From JAFEDN01 sp963795715 (GTDB lineage Bacteria > Pseudomonadota > Gammaproteobacteria > Coxiellales > Coxiellaceae), in the NCBI GenBank assembly GCA_963795715.1, contig CAWCIY010000003.1:806001-870000 (forward strand): a DNA stretch of 64,000 bases, read 5' to 3'. The notes under the pieces are model-generated. The model made no database searches and was not told the DNA's origin. It saw nothing but the letters and a program-made list of their open reading frames with translations. Both the position numbers and the translations under genes were made by a program. Shown here in pieces: positions 37,362-46,500 of the stretch. Numbering within the stretch: the first letter of the stretch is position 1; each line of letters starts with the position of its first letter.

Positions 37362-38540
37362 ATGATTATCCGAAGCGCGATTCATGACCTCAAACAAGCC
37401 CTGACGCGTCAGGCGGCAGTAGGGATTATTGGCCCGCGCCAAGTAGGTAAAACCACGCTCGCACTCGCTGTAGCTCATGAACGACCCTCCCTTTATTTAG
37501 ATCTAGAGTCAAAGTCCGATCGGGACAAATTGAGTGACCCTGAGCTTTTTCTTAAACTTTATGCCGATAAGCTGGTGATATTAGATGAAATTCATCGTAT
37601 GCCTGAGTTATTTCAGAGTTTGCGTGGATTAATTGACGAAGGGAGGCGCAAGGGTCAGCGCTATGGTCGCTTTCTGGTCCTGGGTTCTGCAGCCATCGAT
37701 CTCTTGCGGCAGTCGGGAGAAACTTTAGCGGGGCGTATCGAATATATCCATTTAAATCCTTTATCTGTATCGGAAACCGGTTCGAGTCTAGAAGCAATTC
37801 ATCAACTTTGGCTGCGTGGTGGTTTCCCTGACAGTTATTTGGCCGCTGATGATGCGAATAGTCTCATTTGGCGGCAAAATTTCATCCACACTTATCTGGA
37901 ACGAGATATACCGCAATTTGGCATTCGCATTCCGTCTAATACCCTAGAAAGACTTTGGATTATGTTGGCGCATAATCAGGGAACACTCCTCAATGCCTCT
38001 CGTCTCGCCACGAGTCTTTCAATCAGCTCTCCAACTGTCACGAATTACATTAGTTTGTTAGTGGATTTATTATTGGTACGGCGATTGAATCCTTATTTCA
38101 TTAATATCAACAAACGCCTGGTGAAAGCGCCTAAGATCTATGTGCGCGACAGTGGGTTGGTTCATGCCCTTTTGGGAATTCCTGATTTATTACAATTATC
38201 AGGACATCCAGTTGTGGGTAGCAGTTGGGAAGGATTTGTAATTGAAAATTTGCTTGCCGCAGCACCTAATGGCGTCAAAGCTAGCTTTTATCGTACCGCA
38301 GCCGGCGCCGAAGTTGACTTAATATTAGAACTGGGTGGCGTCCATGGATTATGGGCTATTGAAATTAAACGTAGTCTTTCAGCTAAACCGGAGCGAGGTT
38401 TTTATTCCGCTCTAGAGGATTTGCAGCCTCATAAAGCTTTTTTAGTATATGCCGGCACGGACCGCTTTCCTTTAGGTCATGGTATTGAAGCGATCGATTT
38501 ATACTCACTGACACAAGAATTAGCTAAACTGTCAAAATGA
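37362..38540 (+). CDS. AAA ATPase with DUF4143 domain
   Basis: 392 residues. The P-loop is IIGPRQVGKTTLALAV (about 23-38), Walker B LVILDEIHRMPELF, and the sensor-like FLVLGSAAIDLL. The C-terminal DUF4143 half has a winged-helix-like LNASRLATSLSISSPTVTNYISLLVDLLLVRRL and a PD-(D/E)xK-like AGAEVDLILELGG...WAIEIKRS, as is common in this family. The function of the family is unknown; it occurs in mobile and defence-rich regions. The second copy at 54391 has the same architecture but is only distantly similar. Confidence 0.85.
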   Translation: MIIRSAIHDLKQALTRQAAVGIIGPRQVGKTTLALAVAHERPSLYLDLESKSDRDKLSDPELFLKLYADKLVILDEIHRMPELFQSLRGLIDEGRRKGQRYGRFLVLGSAAIDLLRQSGETLAGRIEYIHLNPLSVSETGSSLEAIHQLWLRGGFPDSYLAADDANSLIWRQNFIHTYLERDIPQFGIRIPSNTLERLWIMLAHNQGTLLNASRLATSLSISSPTVTNYISLLVDLLLVRRLNPYFININKRLVKAPKIYVRDSGLVHALLGIPDLLQLSGHPVVGSSWEGFVIENLLAAAPNGVKASFYRTAAGAEVDLILELGGVHGLWAIEIKRSLSAKPERGFYSALEDLQPHKAFLVYAGTDRFPLGHGIEAIDLYSLTQELAKLSK

Positions 38541-38677
38541 AAATTGCGATATTTAAGCCGAGCTCAGGGAAATGTTTTTAAGTCTCTACTTTTTTATAAA
38601 ATCTCAGAAACCACTCTTTGCGCAGCAATAGGATTGAATCACCTTTTGGCTTCCAATGTCCGCCTTATTTTTGCCAT
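38541..38677 (-). pseudogene. Decayed RelE/ParE-like toxin
   Basis: Starting at an ATG (38677) that overlaps the end of the small antitoxin-like gene, the frame reads MAKIRRTLEAKR then stops. Further codons NPIAAQRVVSEIL and, in another frame, LKTFPELGLNIA match the middle and end of ParE-type toxins. At least two stops and one frameshift break it, and it runs into the 3' end of the DUF4143 gene. Confidence 0.5.
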
Positions 38678-38847
38678 GTACGAATACGGTGTTCCATATC
38701 TTGATGACTTATTAAACGACCTTTTTTGACATCTTCCATACCTCGTTCAATCAAAGATAACTCACGCATAATTTCTTCATACGAAGCATCTTCCGGTTGA
38801 GAAGCAATAATTTGGGTCATGATTTCTTTAGCATTCTGTGATTGCAT
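38665..38847 (-). CDS. Antitoxin-like small protein of a decayed toxin-antitoxin pair
   Basis: 60 residues: IIASQPEDASYEEIMRELSLIERGMEDVKKGRLISHQDMEHRIRTW. The D-A-S/T-Y/W-E-x-I-M ... GRLISHxxMxxR pattern is that of small antitoxins found just upstream of RelE/ParE toxins. A GGATGG ribosome site precedes its ATG at 38847. Its toxin partner downstream is degraded. Confidence 0.65.
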   Translation of the reverse strand: MQSQNAKEIMTQIIASQPEDASYEEIMRELSLIERGMEDVKKGRLISHQDMEHRIRTWQK

Positions 38848-38878
38848 AAAACCATCCTTAATAGTTTATAAATTGGCT

Positions 38879-38974
38879 GCTTTTTTTAATTTTAAATGAA
38901 ATCTTATTGAATCGCAATTGACGGACATTGCGGCCCAAGGGGACTTTGACAAAAGATATTTTATTGCCACAATC
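38879..38974 (+). repeat. Repeat R, copy 1 (about 95 bases)
   Basis: The segment from CTTTTTTTAATTTTAAATG to TTTTATTGCCACAATC is nearly identical to 49680-49774 and 53799-53893. It contains a stem CGCAAT-N8-ATTGCG. Here it ends abruptly inside a resolvase gene whose 5' end is missing, so the repeat marks a recombination breakpoint. Confidence 0.85.
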
Positions 38975-39588
38975 AAAACGATGGCTCTCAGGCCCTGGAT
39001 TTGCAGCGCGATGCCCTCAAAGCCGCCGGTGTCAGTGATGAACGGTGCTATCAAGATTTTGCTTCGGGGAAAAGAGATGATCGACCGGGCCTGCAAGCGT
39101 GCTTAAAAGCCTTGCAACCGCAAAATACCCTGGTCGTCTGGAAGCTTGACCGGTTGGGTCGCGATCTCAAGCATTTGGTGACGCTGGTGGATGAGCTGCG
39201 TCAACGCCAGGTTGGATTTAAAGTCCTAACCGGGCATGGCGCGCAGATTGACACCACCACATCGAATGGGCGATTGGCATTTGGTTTATTTGCCGCATTA
39301 GCGGAATATGAGCGAGAGCTAATTGTTGAGCGGACTCAAGCAGGGCTGAGAGCAGCACGTGCTAGAGGCCGGATGGGTGGGCGTCCTCGGAAGATGAGTG
39401 TGGCGACCTTACGAATGGCGATGGCGGCTATGGCTGACTCTCAAGCCGTCTCCTCAGAAATAGCCCAACAATTAGGTATCACCACGGCGACACTTTATAC
39501 CTACGTGAACGGCGATGGAACCCTGAAGCCCGCCGGTCAGTCGTTATTAACGACATTATCTCCAAGTTCTCCAAGAGTTAAAAAATGA
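38975..39588 (+). pseudogene. Serine recombinase (resolvase/invertase), 5' truncated
   Basis: The frame encodes QALDLQRDALKAAGVSDERCYQDFASGKRDDRPGL, then VVWKLDRLGRDLKHLV, the E helix region RLAFGLFAALAEYERELIVERTQAGL and a C-terminal Hin-type helix-turn-helix (SSEIAQQLGITTATLYTYV). The normal first 12-15 residues (RIGYARVST with the catalytic serine) are absent; Repeat R replaces them. Without the catalytic serine the enzyme should be inactive. It is probably the remnant of a Tn3-like transposon or invertase locus. Confidence 0.85.
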
Positions 39589-39612
39589 GTATCATTAAAC
39601 GCAAGGAGTGCA

Positions 39613-39805
39613 TATGAAAGTGAATACCACACAGGTCAGGGACGATTTTTGTCCGATCTGTGACGTATGTGACCGGTCAATCGACGAAAATCCGGTATAT
39701 TTTTTAGAAATGGATAGTGAGGGTGTTTAAGCCCGGTTTGGCTCCCGGGAACGGCGCTATGTGCATAAAGATTGTGTCCAGAAATTTTCACTTTATGGCG
39801 ATTGA
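39613..39805 (+). pseudogene. Small Cys/His-rich protein interrupted by a stop codon
   Basis: After a strong AAGGAG site the frame reads through FCPICDVCDRSIDENPVYFLEMDSEGV, a TAA, then ARFGSRERRYVHKDCVQKFSLYGD and TGA. The CPIC-x2-C and HKDC pairs look like a zinc-binding knuckle. The internal TAA, if real, leaves a 38-residue peptide with half the metal site. It lies just downstream of the resolvase remnant. Confidence 0.5.
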
Positions 39806-39830
39806 GATGATATCACTGCAATCAAGGAAA

Positions 39831-40268
39831 ATGAAAATAAATAATAAGTTTCAGCTAATCTCAAAAGATGACGGAGATGAATTTTACCCCAATGGTATTT
39901 TTGAATTTAACATTACCAAGCTTTTGGTGTTTATCAAAGCTAATCCGCATAGGTTTCAACCAGAAGTGGTTTCTATAAAAGATATCAGATCCTCTTCTGA
40001 ACATTTGAACGAGTCAACAATCCAATCTGCAAACACTATGGAACCGATTATTTTAGCTGAAATTGCTCCAGATAGGTTTAATGTTATTGATGGACACCAT
40101 CGCCTTGAAAAGGTTTACCGCGAAGGGGCAACCAATATTCTTGCGTATAAAGTAAAAGCCGAACAACATATTCAATTTTTGACCTCAATAGAAGCCTATA
40201 ACGAGTATATTTTTTACTGGAACTCAAAAATCCAGCAGTATAGCCGACGGTTCGAACACCTCAGTTAG
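39831..40268 (+). CDS. ParB/Srx-fold domain protein
   Basis: 145 residues from the ATG at 39831, which has AAGGA 3-7 bases upstream. The core ANTMEPIILAEIAPDRFNVIDGHHRLEKVYREGATNILAYKV is the ParB N-terminal-like domain with the GHHRLEK motif (GxxRxxA in ParB). There is no DNA-binding helix-turn-helix, so it is a stand-alone ParB-fold protein, possibly nuclease-like or CTP-binding. Its role is unknown. It is surrounded by mobile and toxin-antitoxin genes. Confidence 0.75.
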   Translation: MKINNKFQLISKDDGDEFYPNGIFEFNITKLLVFIKANPHRFQPEVVSIKDIRSSSEHLNESTIQSANTMEPIILAEIAPDRFNVIDGHHRLEKVYREGATNILAYKVKAEQHIQFLTSIEAYNEYIFYWNSKIQQYSRRFEHLS

Positions 40269-40359
40269 TGCCACTTCTTCTAAGGATATTTTCGGACTAT
40301 ACGGAAATCTTGACGGTTTTCGGGCTGGCAACTATTATCCTGTGCCAAATTATATAGTG

Positions 40360-40388
40360 TTGCATTTGTGCTACTTTTTTGCTATACT
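40360..40388 (+). promoter_or_regulatory. Promoter of the mazEF pair
   Basis: TTGCAT (40360-40365) and TATACT (40383-40388) with a 17-base spacer, 44 bases before the antitoxin ATG. A GGAGG ribosome site lies at 40420-40424. Confidence 0.7.
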
Positions 40389-40432
40389 TATTAATACAGA
40401 ATAAGTAGTTAAAATTAGTGGAGGATATCAAT

Positions 40433-40696
40433 ATGATTACTGTAAACATCCGTAAACAAGGTGGTGCTTCTATCATAACTATCCCTTCCGAAGTGCTCAA
40501 GCAATTGAATATTGGGGTTGGGTCAACACTTGAACTGAGTGTGAGTAAAGAAGGTTTTATTGCACATCCAACAAAACGGAAGCGTTATACATTGAATGAG
40601 CTGTTACATGGTGCAACAGCCAAGAACTTGAAGGCCCTTAATAAGGCAACGCAGTGGTCACTAGAAGGAAAATCAGTAGGCCGCGAATTAACATGA
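40433..40696 (+). CDS. MazE/ChpS-like AbrB-fold antitoxin
   Basis: 87 residues. The N-terminal swapped-hairpin domain reads MITVNIRKQGGASIITIPSEVLKQLNIGVGSTLELSVSKEGFIAHP, typical of AbrB/MazE DNA-binding antitoxins. The C-terminal part (KRYTLNELLHGATAKNLKALNKATQW) would wrap the toxin. It starts at 40433 after GGAGG and overlaps the toxin gene by 4 bases; it probably autorepresses the promoter upstream. Confidence 0.88.
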   Translation: MITVNIRKQGGASIITIPSEVLKQLNIGVGSTLELSVSKEGFIAHPTKRKRYTLNELLHGATAKNLKALNKATQWSLEGKSVGRELT

Positions 40697-41052
40697 CCAG
40701 TCGCAGGATTATACAAAGAGGTGATGTTTATTGGATTGATCCTAATCCGATATCAGGTCGGGAGATGCAAGATAAGCACCGGTTTGTTGTCATCACTTCA
40801 AAAGAGATTAATGCGCTTGGAATTGCTATGACCGTTCCTGTAACAAGTGGTGGTAAGTTCTCAAGAGATATGGGAATTGCGGTACCTATTATGGGGCATG
40901 ATACAACCGGAGTTGCAGTTTGTAATCAAGTGCGTTCATTTGATATTGAGGCAAGGGTAAAGGCAGGTTCTGCAAGATACATAGAAACATTGGATACAAT
41001 AACCATTGATGATATAGTTAATCGTGTTATCAGTATTCTTGATCCTGCTTAA
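40693..41052 (+). CDS. MazF/PemK-type mRNA interferase toxin
   Basis: 119 residues starting at the ATG at 40693 that overlaps the antitoxin stop. The MazF fold is clear: IQRGDVYWIDPNPISGREMQDKHRFVVITSKEIN (with the catalytic Arg loop region), MTVPVTSGG, and GVAVCNQVRSFDIEAR with a Thr/Ser-free variant of the usual VDQxRSxD motif. It cleaves mRNA in free form and is neutralised by the neighbour. It is full length. Confidence 0.9.
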   Translation: MTSRRIIQRGDVYWIDPNPISGREMQDKHRFVVITSKEINALGIAMTVPVTSGGKFSRDMGIAVPIMGHDTTGVAVCNQVRSFDIEARVKAGSARYIETLDTITIDDIVNRVISILDPA

Positions 41053-41089
41053 AATTAAGCCATTAATATTATCTGGTAACAAACTGATC

Positions 41090-41117
41090 ATTGCCGAAAA
41101 AGGTTATTTTTGGCAAT
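41090..41117. terminator. Hairpin after mazF, related to 42770-42794
   Basis: ATTGCCGAAAAAGG followed by TTATTTTTGGCAAT folds into a stem with a T-tract on its descending side, a terminator-like element. A closely related sequence (TGCCGAAAAAGGCCATTTTTCGCA) follows the TIR gene at 42770. Confidence 0.65.
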
Positions 41118-41181
41118 GTTGTTTACTTTTAAAATTTTTAGAGATACTTTTCTCCAATTCACCACTGAAGGATATTTGAAT

Positions 41182-42717
41182 ATGTTACAGGAAGTAAAAA
41201 ATTTTGAAAAAATGGGTAAACACACTACAATTCCGATTAAGGTTGAAAAACTAGATCAACTTCACCATCACATACAACAGTTTGAGATACAAGACTGGCA
41301 AAGATCGTTACAGAATTTTCTCAAGATAGTTGAGAAAATGATGAAAGAAAAGGCGGTATTGCATTTGCCAAAAACATTAGATAAAGCACTTCGATTAGAA
41401 ATAACTCGACCTCGGGTGTTTTTGAGTTATGCTTGGGAAGATGAAGGAACAGCAAAATTGACTTATTTGCAGTGTTTTCTCAAGCAGCTAGCTTCTGATT
41501 TAGACGCTGCTGGATTGGAGCCTTGGTTAGATATATTGAACATGAGGGGACATGTTGAACAGCAAATGCGAGCAGGCATTAATAGTAGTCAGTACGTGTT
41601 GCTAATCGGTACGAATCGCTATAGTGCACGAACAAAACTGGGTAGTGAGACTAATGTACGTAAAGAACTCGATTTTGCTTTAAAACAGGCCAAAATTAAA
41701 AAATCTTCAGATTTTTTCCTGCCTTTATTATTTGAAGGTGAATATAAAACTACTTTTATTAAAGAGATAAATGAAAATATTGTTCGCAAATGCGGTAAGT
41801 GGTATTCGCTAGAGCAAGGCCAGTGGAAATCCTTAATGGATTATATTAAGGACTTGACTCAGTTTGAACCATTAGGAATTATACCAGTTTTAATAGGTTT
41901 AAAGCGTGATGATTTTCCAGAATATAGGAAGGCTTGTTTAGATGCATACAAGCAAGCGCAAGTCGCCTTTATGAATAGTTTAGAGTTGAAACAATTAAAT
42001 TCGCCATTAATTGAAAACAAACGTGACCAAAGTCAAATAATGTCCACTCCAAAATCACAGATTCCCTTATCAATACCGCTTTTTTCTGACCCATCGTTAT
42101 TCCAAGATAAAGATGAAAAAAAATTAAGTTCTTCACCGAAAAGAGAAATTTTATCTGATCTAAATTTGCAGGCACGAGATTCTAAAATTACGTCAATTGG
42201 ATCAGAACAAAACCTGGGAATACAAGAAATACTACCTATTATAAGCTGTGGACTGGAAAGAGACCTTAGAATGCGTAATATAGAATTAGAGGAAGAAAAG
42301 AATAGAAGAGATTCTTTATTGCGATATCATCAACAGCTAAAAAGTGATCAGAAATACGTGCCAGCACTCTTCATGATGGGAGCAATATTTTTTGCACTCT
42401 GCGCCACATTTAATGATCCGATGGCGAGTGATAGTCCTTTTATTGTTTTTTGCACTGTATGCATATTTGTTGCAGCATGTTTACCAATTTATAAGCTTAA
42501 TATAATAGACAGAACGAATTTACCTATGATCAATTTTATTAATGAAACGAATAGCAGTTCCTTATTGCAAAATCATTATACACGTGAATCATCATCCCCA
42601 TCAGTTCCCCTAACTGCAGCATGTCGTATGCGTTTCTCTACTAGCAGCACTGCTAGTAGTTCTAATTCCAATTCGAATAATAATAGCTTGTCTCTGAATC
42701 AATGGAATCAGAAATGA
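41182..42717 (+). CDS. TIR-domain protein with membrane anchor and Ser/Asn-rich tail
   Basis: 511 residues from the ATG at 41182, which has GAAGGA upstream (the frame is open back to 41110). The TIR domain starts at about residue 76, RPRVFLSYAWEDE, and continues with LAAAGLEPWLD-like DLDAAGLEPWLDILNM, SSQYVLLIGTNRYSART and NVRKELDFAL, whose Glu162 is at the position of the NAD-cleaving glutamate. A coiled region RNIELEEEKNRRDSLLRYHQQLK precedes two membrane helices (about 394-440), and the end is a Ser/Asn-rich tail. It may be a host-directed effector or a defence NADase; no partner such as a Thoeris gene is adjacent. Confidence 0.78.
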   Translation: MLQEVKNFEKMGKHTTIPIKVEKLDQLHHHIQQFEIQDWQRSLQNFLKIVEKMMKEKAVLHLPKTLDKALRLEITRPRVFLSYAWEDEGTAKLTYLQCFLKQLASDLDAAGLEPWLDILNMRGHVEQQMRAGINSSQYVLLIGTNRYSARTKLGSETNVRKELDFALKQAKIKKSSDFFLPLLFEGEYKTTFIKEINENIVRKCGKWYSLEQGQWKSLMDYIKDLTQFEPLGIIPVLIGLKRDDFPEYRKACLDAYKQAQVAFMNSLELKQLNSPLIENKRDQSQIMSTPKSQIPLSIPLFSDPSLFQDKDEKKLSSSPKREILSDLNLQARDSKITSIGSEQNLGIQEILPIISCGLERDLRMRNIELEEEKNRRDSLLRYHQQLKSDQKYVPALFMMGAIFFALCATFNDPMASDSPFIVFCTVCIFVAACLPIYKLNIIDRTNLPMINFINETNSSSLLQNHYTRESSSPSVPLTAACRMRFSTSSTASSSNSNSNNNSLSLNQWNQK

Positions 42718-42769
42718 TAACTATACTAGGAATAATTGCAGACATTAGCATTTTATTAGTTTCTAATAC

Positions 42770-42794
42770 TGCCGAAAAAGGCCATTTTTCGCAA
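42770..42794. terminator. Hairpin after the TIR gene
   Basis: TGCCGAAAAAGGCCATTTTTCGCA is a near-palindrome with a T-run, sister of the hairpin at 41090-41117. The similarity extends a few bases downstream (CAATGTT), so these are duplicated elements flanking the TIR gene. Confidence 0.6.
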
Positions 42795-42887
42795 TGTTCA
42801 TTACAGTCTTGGTATTGATGGATTTTATAGAAAGTTTTCTGTATCCTACGCTCAAGCCTTGGATTAACCTAAATAAGGAGGTTTGAA

Positions 42888-43409
42888 ATGAAAAAATTAG
42901 TTAAAAGCATTTTTATTGCCAGTTTACTATTGGGAGCGCCCATAGTAAATATAGATGCTGCGGCAGACGATGATAATTTAAAAGCAGAAGGTGGTAGTAT
43001 TTCACTCGATAATAACATATTTAGTGATTATGGCCCCGAGTTTGATGGGTACGTATTTCCAGTGACTCAAGGTGAAGGAAATACGTCCATTGCTCCAACA
43101 GTGCCATCAGGTTCATCAACTACGGGTTATTGCAACGCTAATTATACAAAAAGTAGCGGCGGTATATTTCAATATCGAACTGGAAGAGAAGGGTACTTTT
43201 CAGGTTGTGCAGGCAATGCTTACGCCATAAAGTTTAAATTAGTTAATAAAGCTAGCGGAGTAGCTTACTGGATAACAGTTACCAATCCAAATGTTGTTAA
43301 CCATGCTTTTCAAGATACAGTTCCTGGCTGCAATGGAATTATTTCTTACAATAGTAATAAAGTTCCACAATACGGTCAGGATGCTACTTGCAAGCAAACA
43401 GCACCATAA
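42888..43409 (+). CDS. Small secreted protein of unknown function
   Basis: 173 residues after a very strong AAGGAGG ribosome site. The N-terminus KKLVKSIFIASLLLGAPIVNIDAAA is a classical signal peptide with probable cleavage after IDA or AAA. The mature part is Gly/Ser/Asn-rich with four cysteines (in GYCNAN, SGCAGN, PGCNGI and ATCKQT) that could form two disulfides. No family recognised. It is convergent with the 1140-residue gene. Confidence 0.7.
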   Translation: MKKLVKSIFIASLLLGAPIVNIDAAADDDNLKAEGGSISLDNNIFSDYGPEFDGYVFPVTQGEGNTSIAPTVPSGSSTTGYCNANYTKSSGGIFQYRTGREGYFSGCAGNAYAIKFKLVNKASGVAYWITVTNPNVVNHAFQDTVPGCNGIISYNSNKVPQYGQDATCKQTAP

Positions 43410-43546
43410 TTGTGAGGTGTTAAGAGACATACCAATTTAGGTGTCGACAGTTGATTAAATCTCACGGTCAAAAACCCTGTTGAAATTATCCTAGTAGGCG
43501 GTTAATTTTTCAATAGGTTAGTTGGCTATTAGTGGGGTTTTCAGGG

Positions 43547-43573
43547 CTGGCCAAAACTATAGTTTTTGGCCAG
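43547..43573. terminator. Palindrome at the convergent gene ends
   Basis: CTGGCCAAAACTATAG followed by TTTTTGGCCAG is an almost perfect 27-base palindrome overlapping the stop codon of the minus-strand gene. It can terminate transcription from both sides. Confidence 0.65.
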
Positions 43574-46500
43574 TAATCAATTGGTTTGAACTATTCCCGG
43601 TGGAGCGAGTAGACGAACTGTTGGTCTGTGTGCTAGAAGCAGAAGTACTAGACGAGCTAGAGCTAACAGTTATTGACAGAGCACGTAGTGCTTGTAAATC
43701 AGCCATAGTTTGAACAGGTGTAGCTGACGTGTTTGAAATAACAGTTGGTATAGATATCTGAACTGGTACATTAGATAGATTACTGTATGATGGCTCATGA
43801 AAAAATGGTAAAGTTGACGGTAAAATCCCTCCCACTTCCATGCAGTAATGATGTATGAGTGGGATACGCATTAATTGATTCATTATACTTAAAATTGTTT
43901 GATTTTGCTTCGTCAAGTACTCAACTTGTTTAGACAGTTCATTGACCTGCTGGCGTAAATTATGATTATATTTCTCTTCCTTATTGTCAAAAGGAATCAA
44001 ATCCAATGACTCCAGATTTTGTGGAGAAAGCAAGGGATTGGACTGAATATATTTTTCATAATTTTTATGGCGGTCTTCAATATACTGATTATTCGAATGA
44101 GCATTAAAATCGTTAAATTCGTCATCAGTTATTTCACAGTAACCATACCGATAGAAAGGCTGATTGCTATGGAAGTAAAAACTGGTTGGAGTACATATAC
44201 CAATTTGCTCGAATAGCTCGTTGGCTTTCCAATGTTCTTTTGAATCTGCTTCATCGTGAACTTGATTTAAAATGGTTGATATGCCTGGATTAGGACTCAT
44301 ACAACCCTGTCGAAGACATACCAGAATATTTTGTCCTACAATAACATTTTTATGTAAGTAGGAAAGGATTCGACAAATGGCTACATCGACGACCATTATC
44401 AAATCTTCCTTAGATAATTTAGTGAATGATTGATGATAATATGAAATAAGAATTCGTACCGTTTCATTCGCTATTTGAACGATACCTTTAAATAATTTTT
44501 CGGATTCTTTTATGAGTACATAAGGACCTAATTTTTCTTCAATTCCAGTAAAATTTAATATGAGCTGCATTAATTCTAATAAACGCTGATGATTTAAATC
44601 TATCAAGCGGTATTTTCCTAATTTAACATCTGGAATTTCACAATTGATTACTTTTATCGTTGGAACAGCTGCGGCTGCACGTTCCATTGTCCCAGCAGCA
44701 ATAGCATAACATTTCAGCAAAAATAGTGCTAATTTTGCTGAAAAATATATCTTAATATTATCCAATTGATTGTTGAGCTTCGAGCAATATTGAATTCTTA
44801 TACTATTTTCTATTTGCCCAAGTTTCACTCGAACAAAATTGTCAAACTTTGCAGTTCGTTTATAACCCTCTGACTTAACAACAGCTAACAAATCTTCCAC
44901 GGATGGCCCAAGTAACTGCTTAGCATCTACTAATTGTCTGGGTTCTCGTTTATCCGAGGGAGAAAAGATGCTTAACAAGCGCATAATAAGCTCTTGTTCG
45001 TTTTGTGATAGATCAAATATTTCTTCTTCGCGAATTATCTTATTACTTTCGACAGCATCCACAACCACTGCAACATCATAAATAGCTAAATGGGTTGTCT
45101 CATTAAGATTTTCTTTCGTGAAAATAGCGAAATGTTTTCCTTTGGAAGCAGTTTTCAACCTTTTCCAATAATGATCTATTTTTTCCTTCAATCCAACCGG
45201 TGGTGTGCACCGCCCACAAATTTCATCTTGCTTGCTGATAGTTAACTCTATAGCAAACTGTGAAATCACCCATCGAGCTGTCAGGACATCATTCTTAAAC
45301 AACCGTGCCAAGTTAGATATATTGCGAATCTGCTTAACCTTATCCATTTGCTCTAACGGTTCCGTTAATAAAGCAATAGCCGGACCTATAATTGGGATAG
45401 AGTTAGCAATTTTTCCTAATCCTTTAAACACCAAACCCGCTGTACCAGCAGTTACATTAAGTTTATTGCTACCGATAGCAATGGCAGCAATCACTGCTTG
45501 CATGAGGTGTTGAGATATAAACTCGTAATACTGATTTAATTTCTCATTTTTTCGAACATTATCAAGCCATTTTTTAAACTGCGGTCGTTGTTGTCCTAAA
45601 ATTTTATGAATTTCGTTGATTTGTTCCTGTTGGTCTCTCTGTATTTTAAGTATTTCTGATGCAAAATTGGTTAATTGTCGAATTTTCTCTTCACCAATCT
45701 CTAGTGTTTTTTCCTCTGATCTCATGGATTGCAAGTCTTCAACGATGGTTTTTAATTGTGGCGCATGAGAATCAGCGATGGGTTCATATTTTTCTTCAAA
45801 GTTAGAAGTATTACTATCCAGTTTTGGTTTTAACCAAGATACAGACGCTCTAGGAAGTAAAAGTCGTCGGTCAAATTTTTTTGGTGGTGTTTCTTGTTCT
45901 CTAATCAATTCCCATATTGATGCTGATACACTGGGTTCGTCTTCTCCCCATACTCTGTGGGGCCTCAATTCCATAGGCAAACCGACACCAAAAACAAGTT
46001 TTCCGTTTATTCTCGTTCTCGTTACTGTTGAGGGACCATCATGCACTTTTTGACGTGTGGACTGGAGAACGGATTTTATTTTTTTTACATTTTCTGCAAA
46101 TAATCTGTCACTACATAATTTCCTGATAAAAACAAGTGCCAATCCTTCTTCCTCTTCTTTTAAAAAAAATGTTATCATATCGTTCGATTCTTCTGAACTA
46201 ATTAAGGGTTCACCGAAATATGGTTTATATACACCATTTTTATATATAGTCTCCAAGATTTCGATTATTTGAACAATAACAATATACTTTTTTTCTCCTC
46301 TGTCACTTGATGATTCGATTAACTTGTCAAAAACGAAAAGAAGTCTAACAAAACCAGCATTATTAAGCTTCAATTTTTTATACTGGTCGGATGGAAATTT
46401 CGGCGATTTCTGGTTACTTTGATTAAAGAAATTATCTCTAAATGCCAACATCAATATTAGAACTTCATTTACCTTGCTTTCTTTCCTTGAAGCTGTCCCA

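Noticed and set aside
38544..38729. Plus-strand 61-codon frame after the first DUF4143 gene
   Set aside because: It is the antisense shadow of the decayed ParE-like toxin and antitoxin on the minus strand.
41182..42717. Thoeris defence system based on the TIR gene
   Set aside because: No ThsA-like SIR2/SLOG effector or other known TIR partner is adjacent; only the TIR domain itself is supported.
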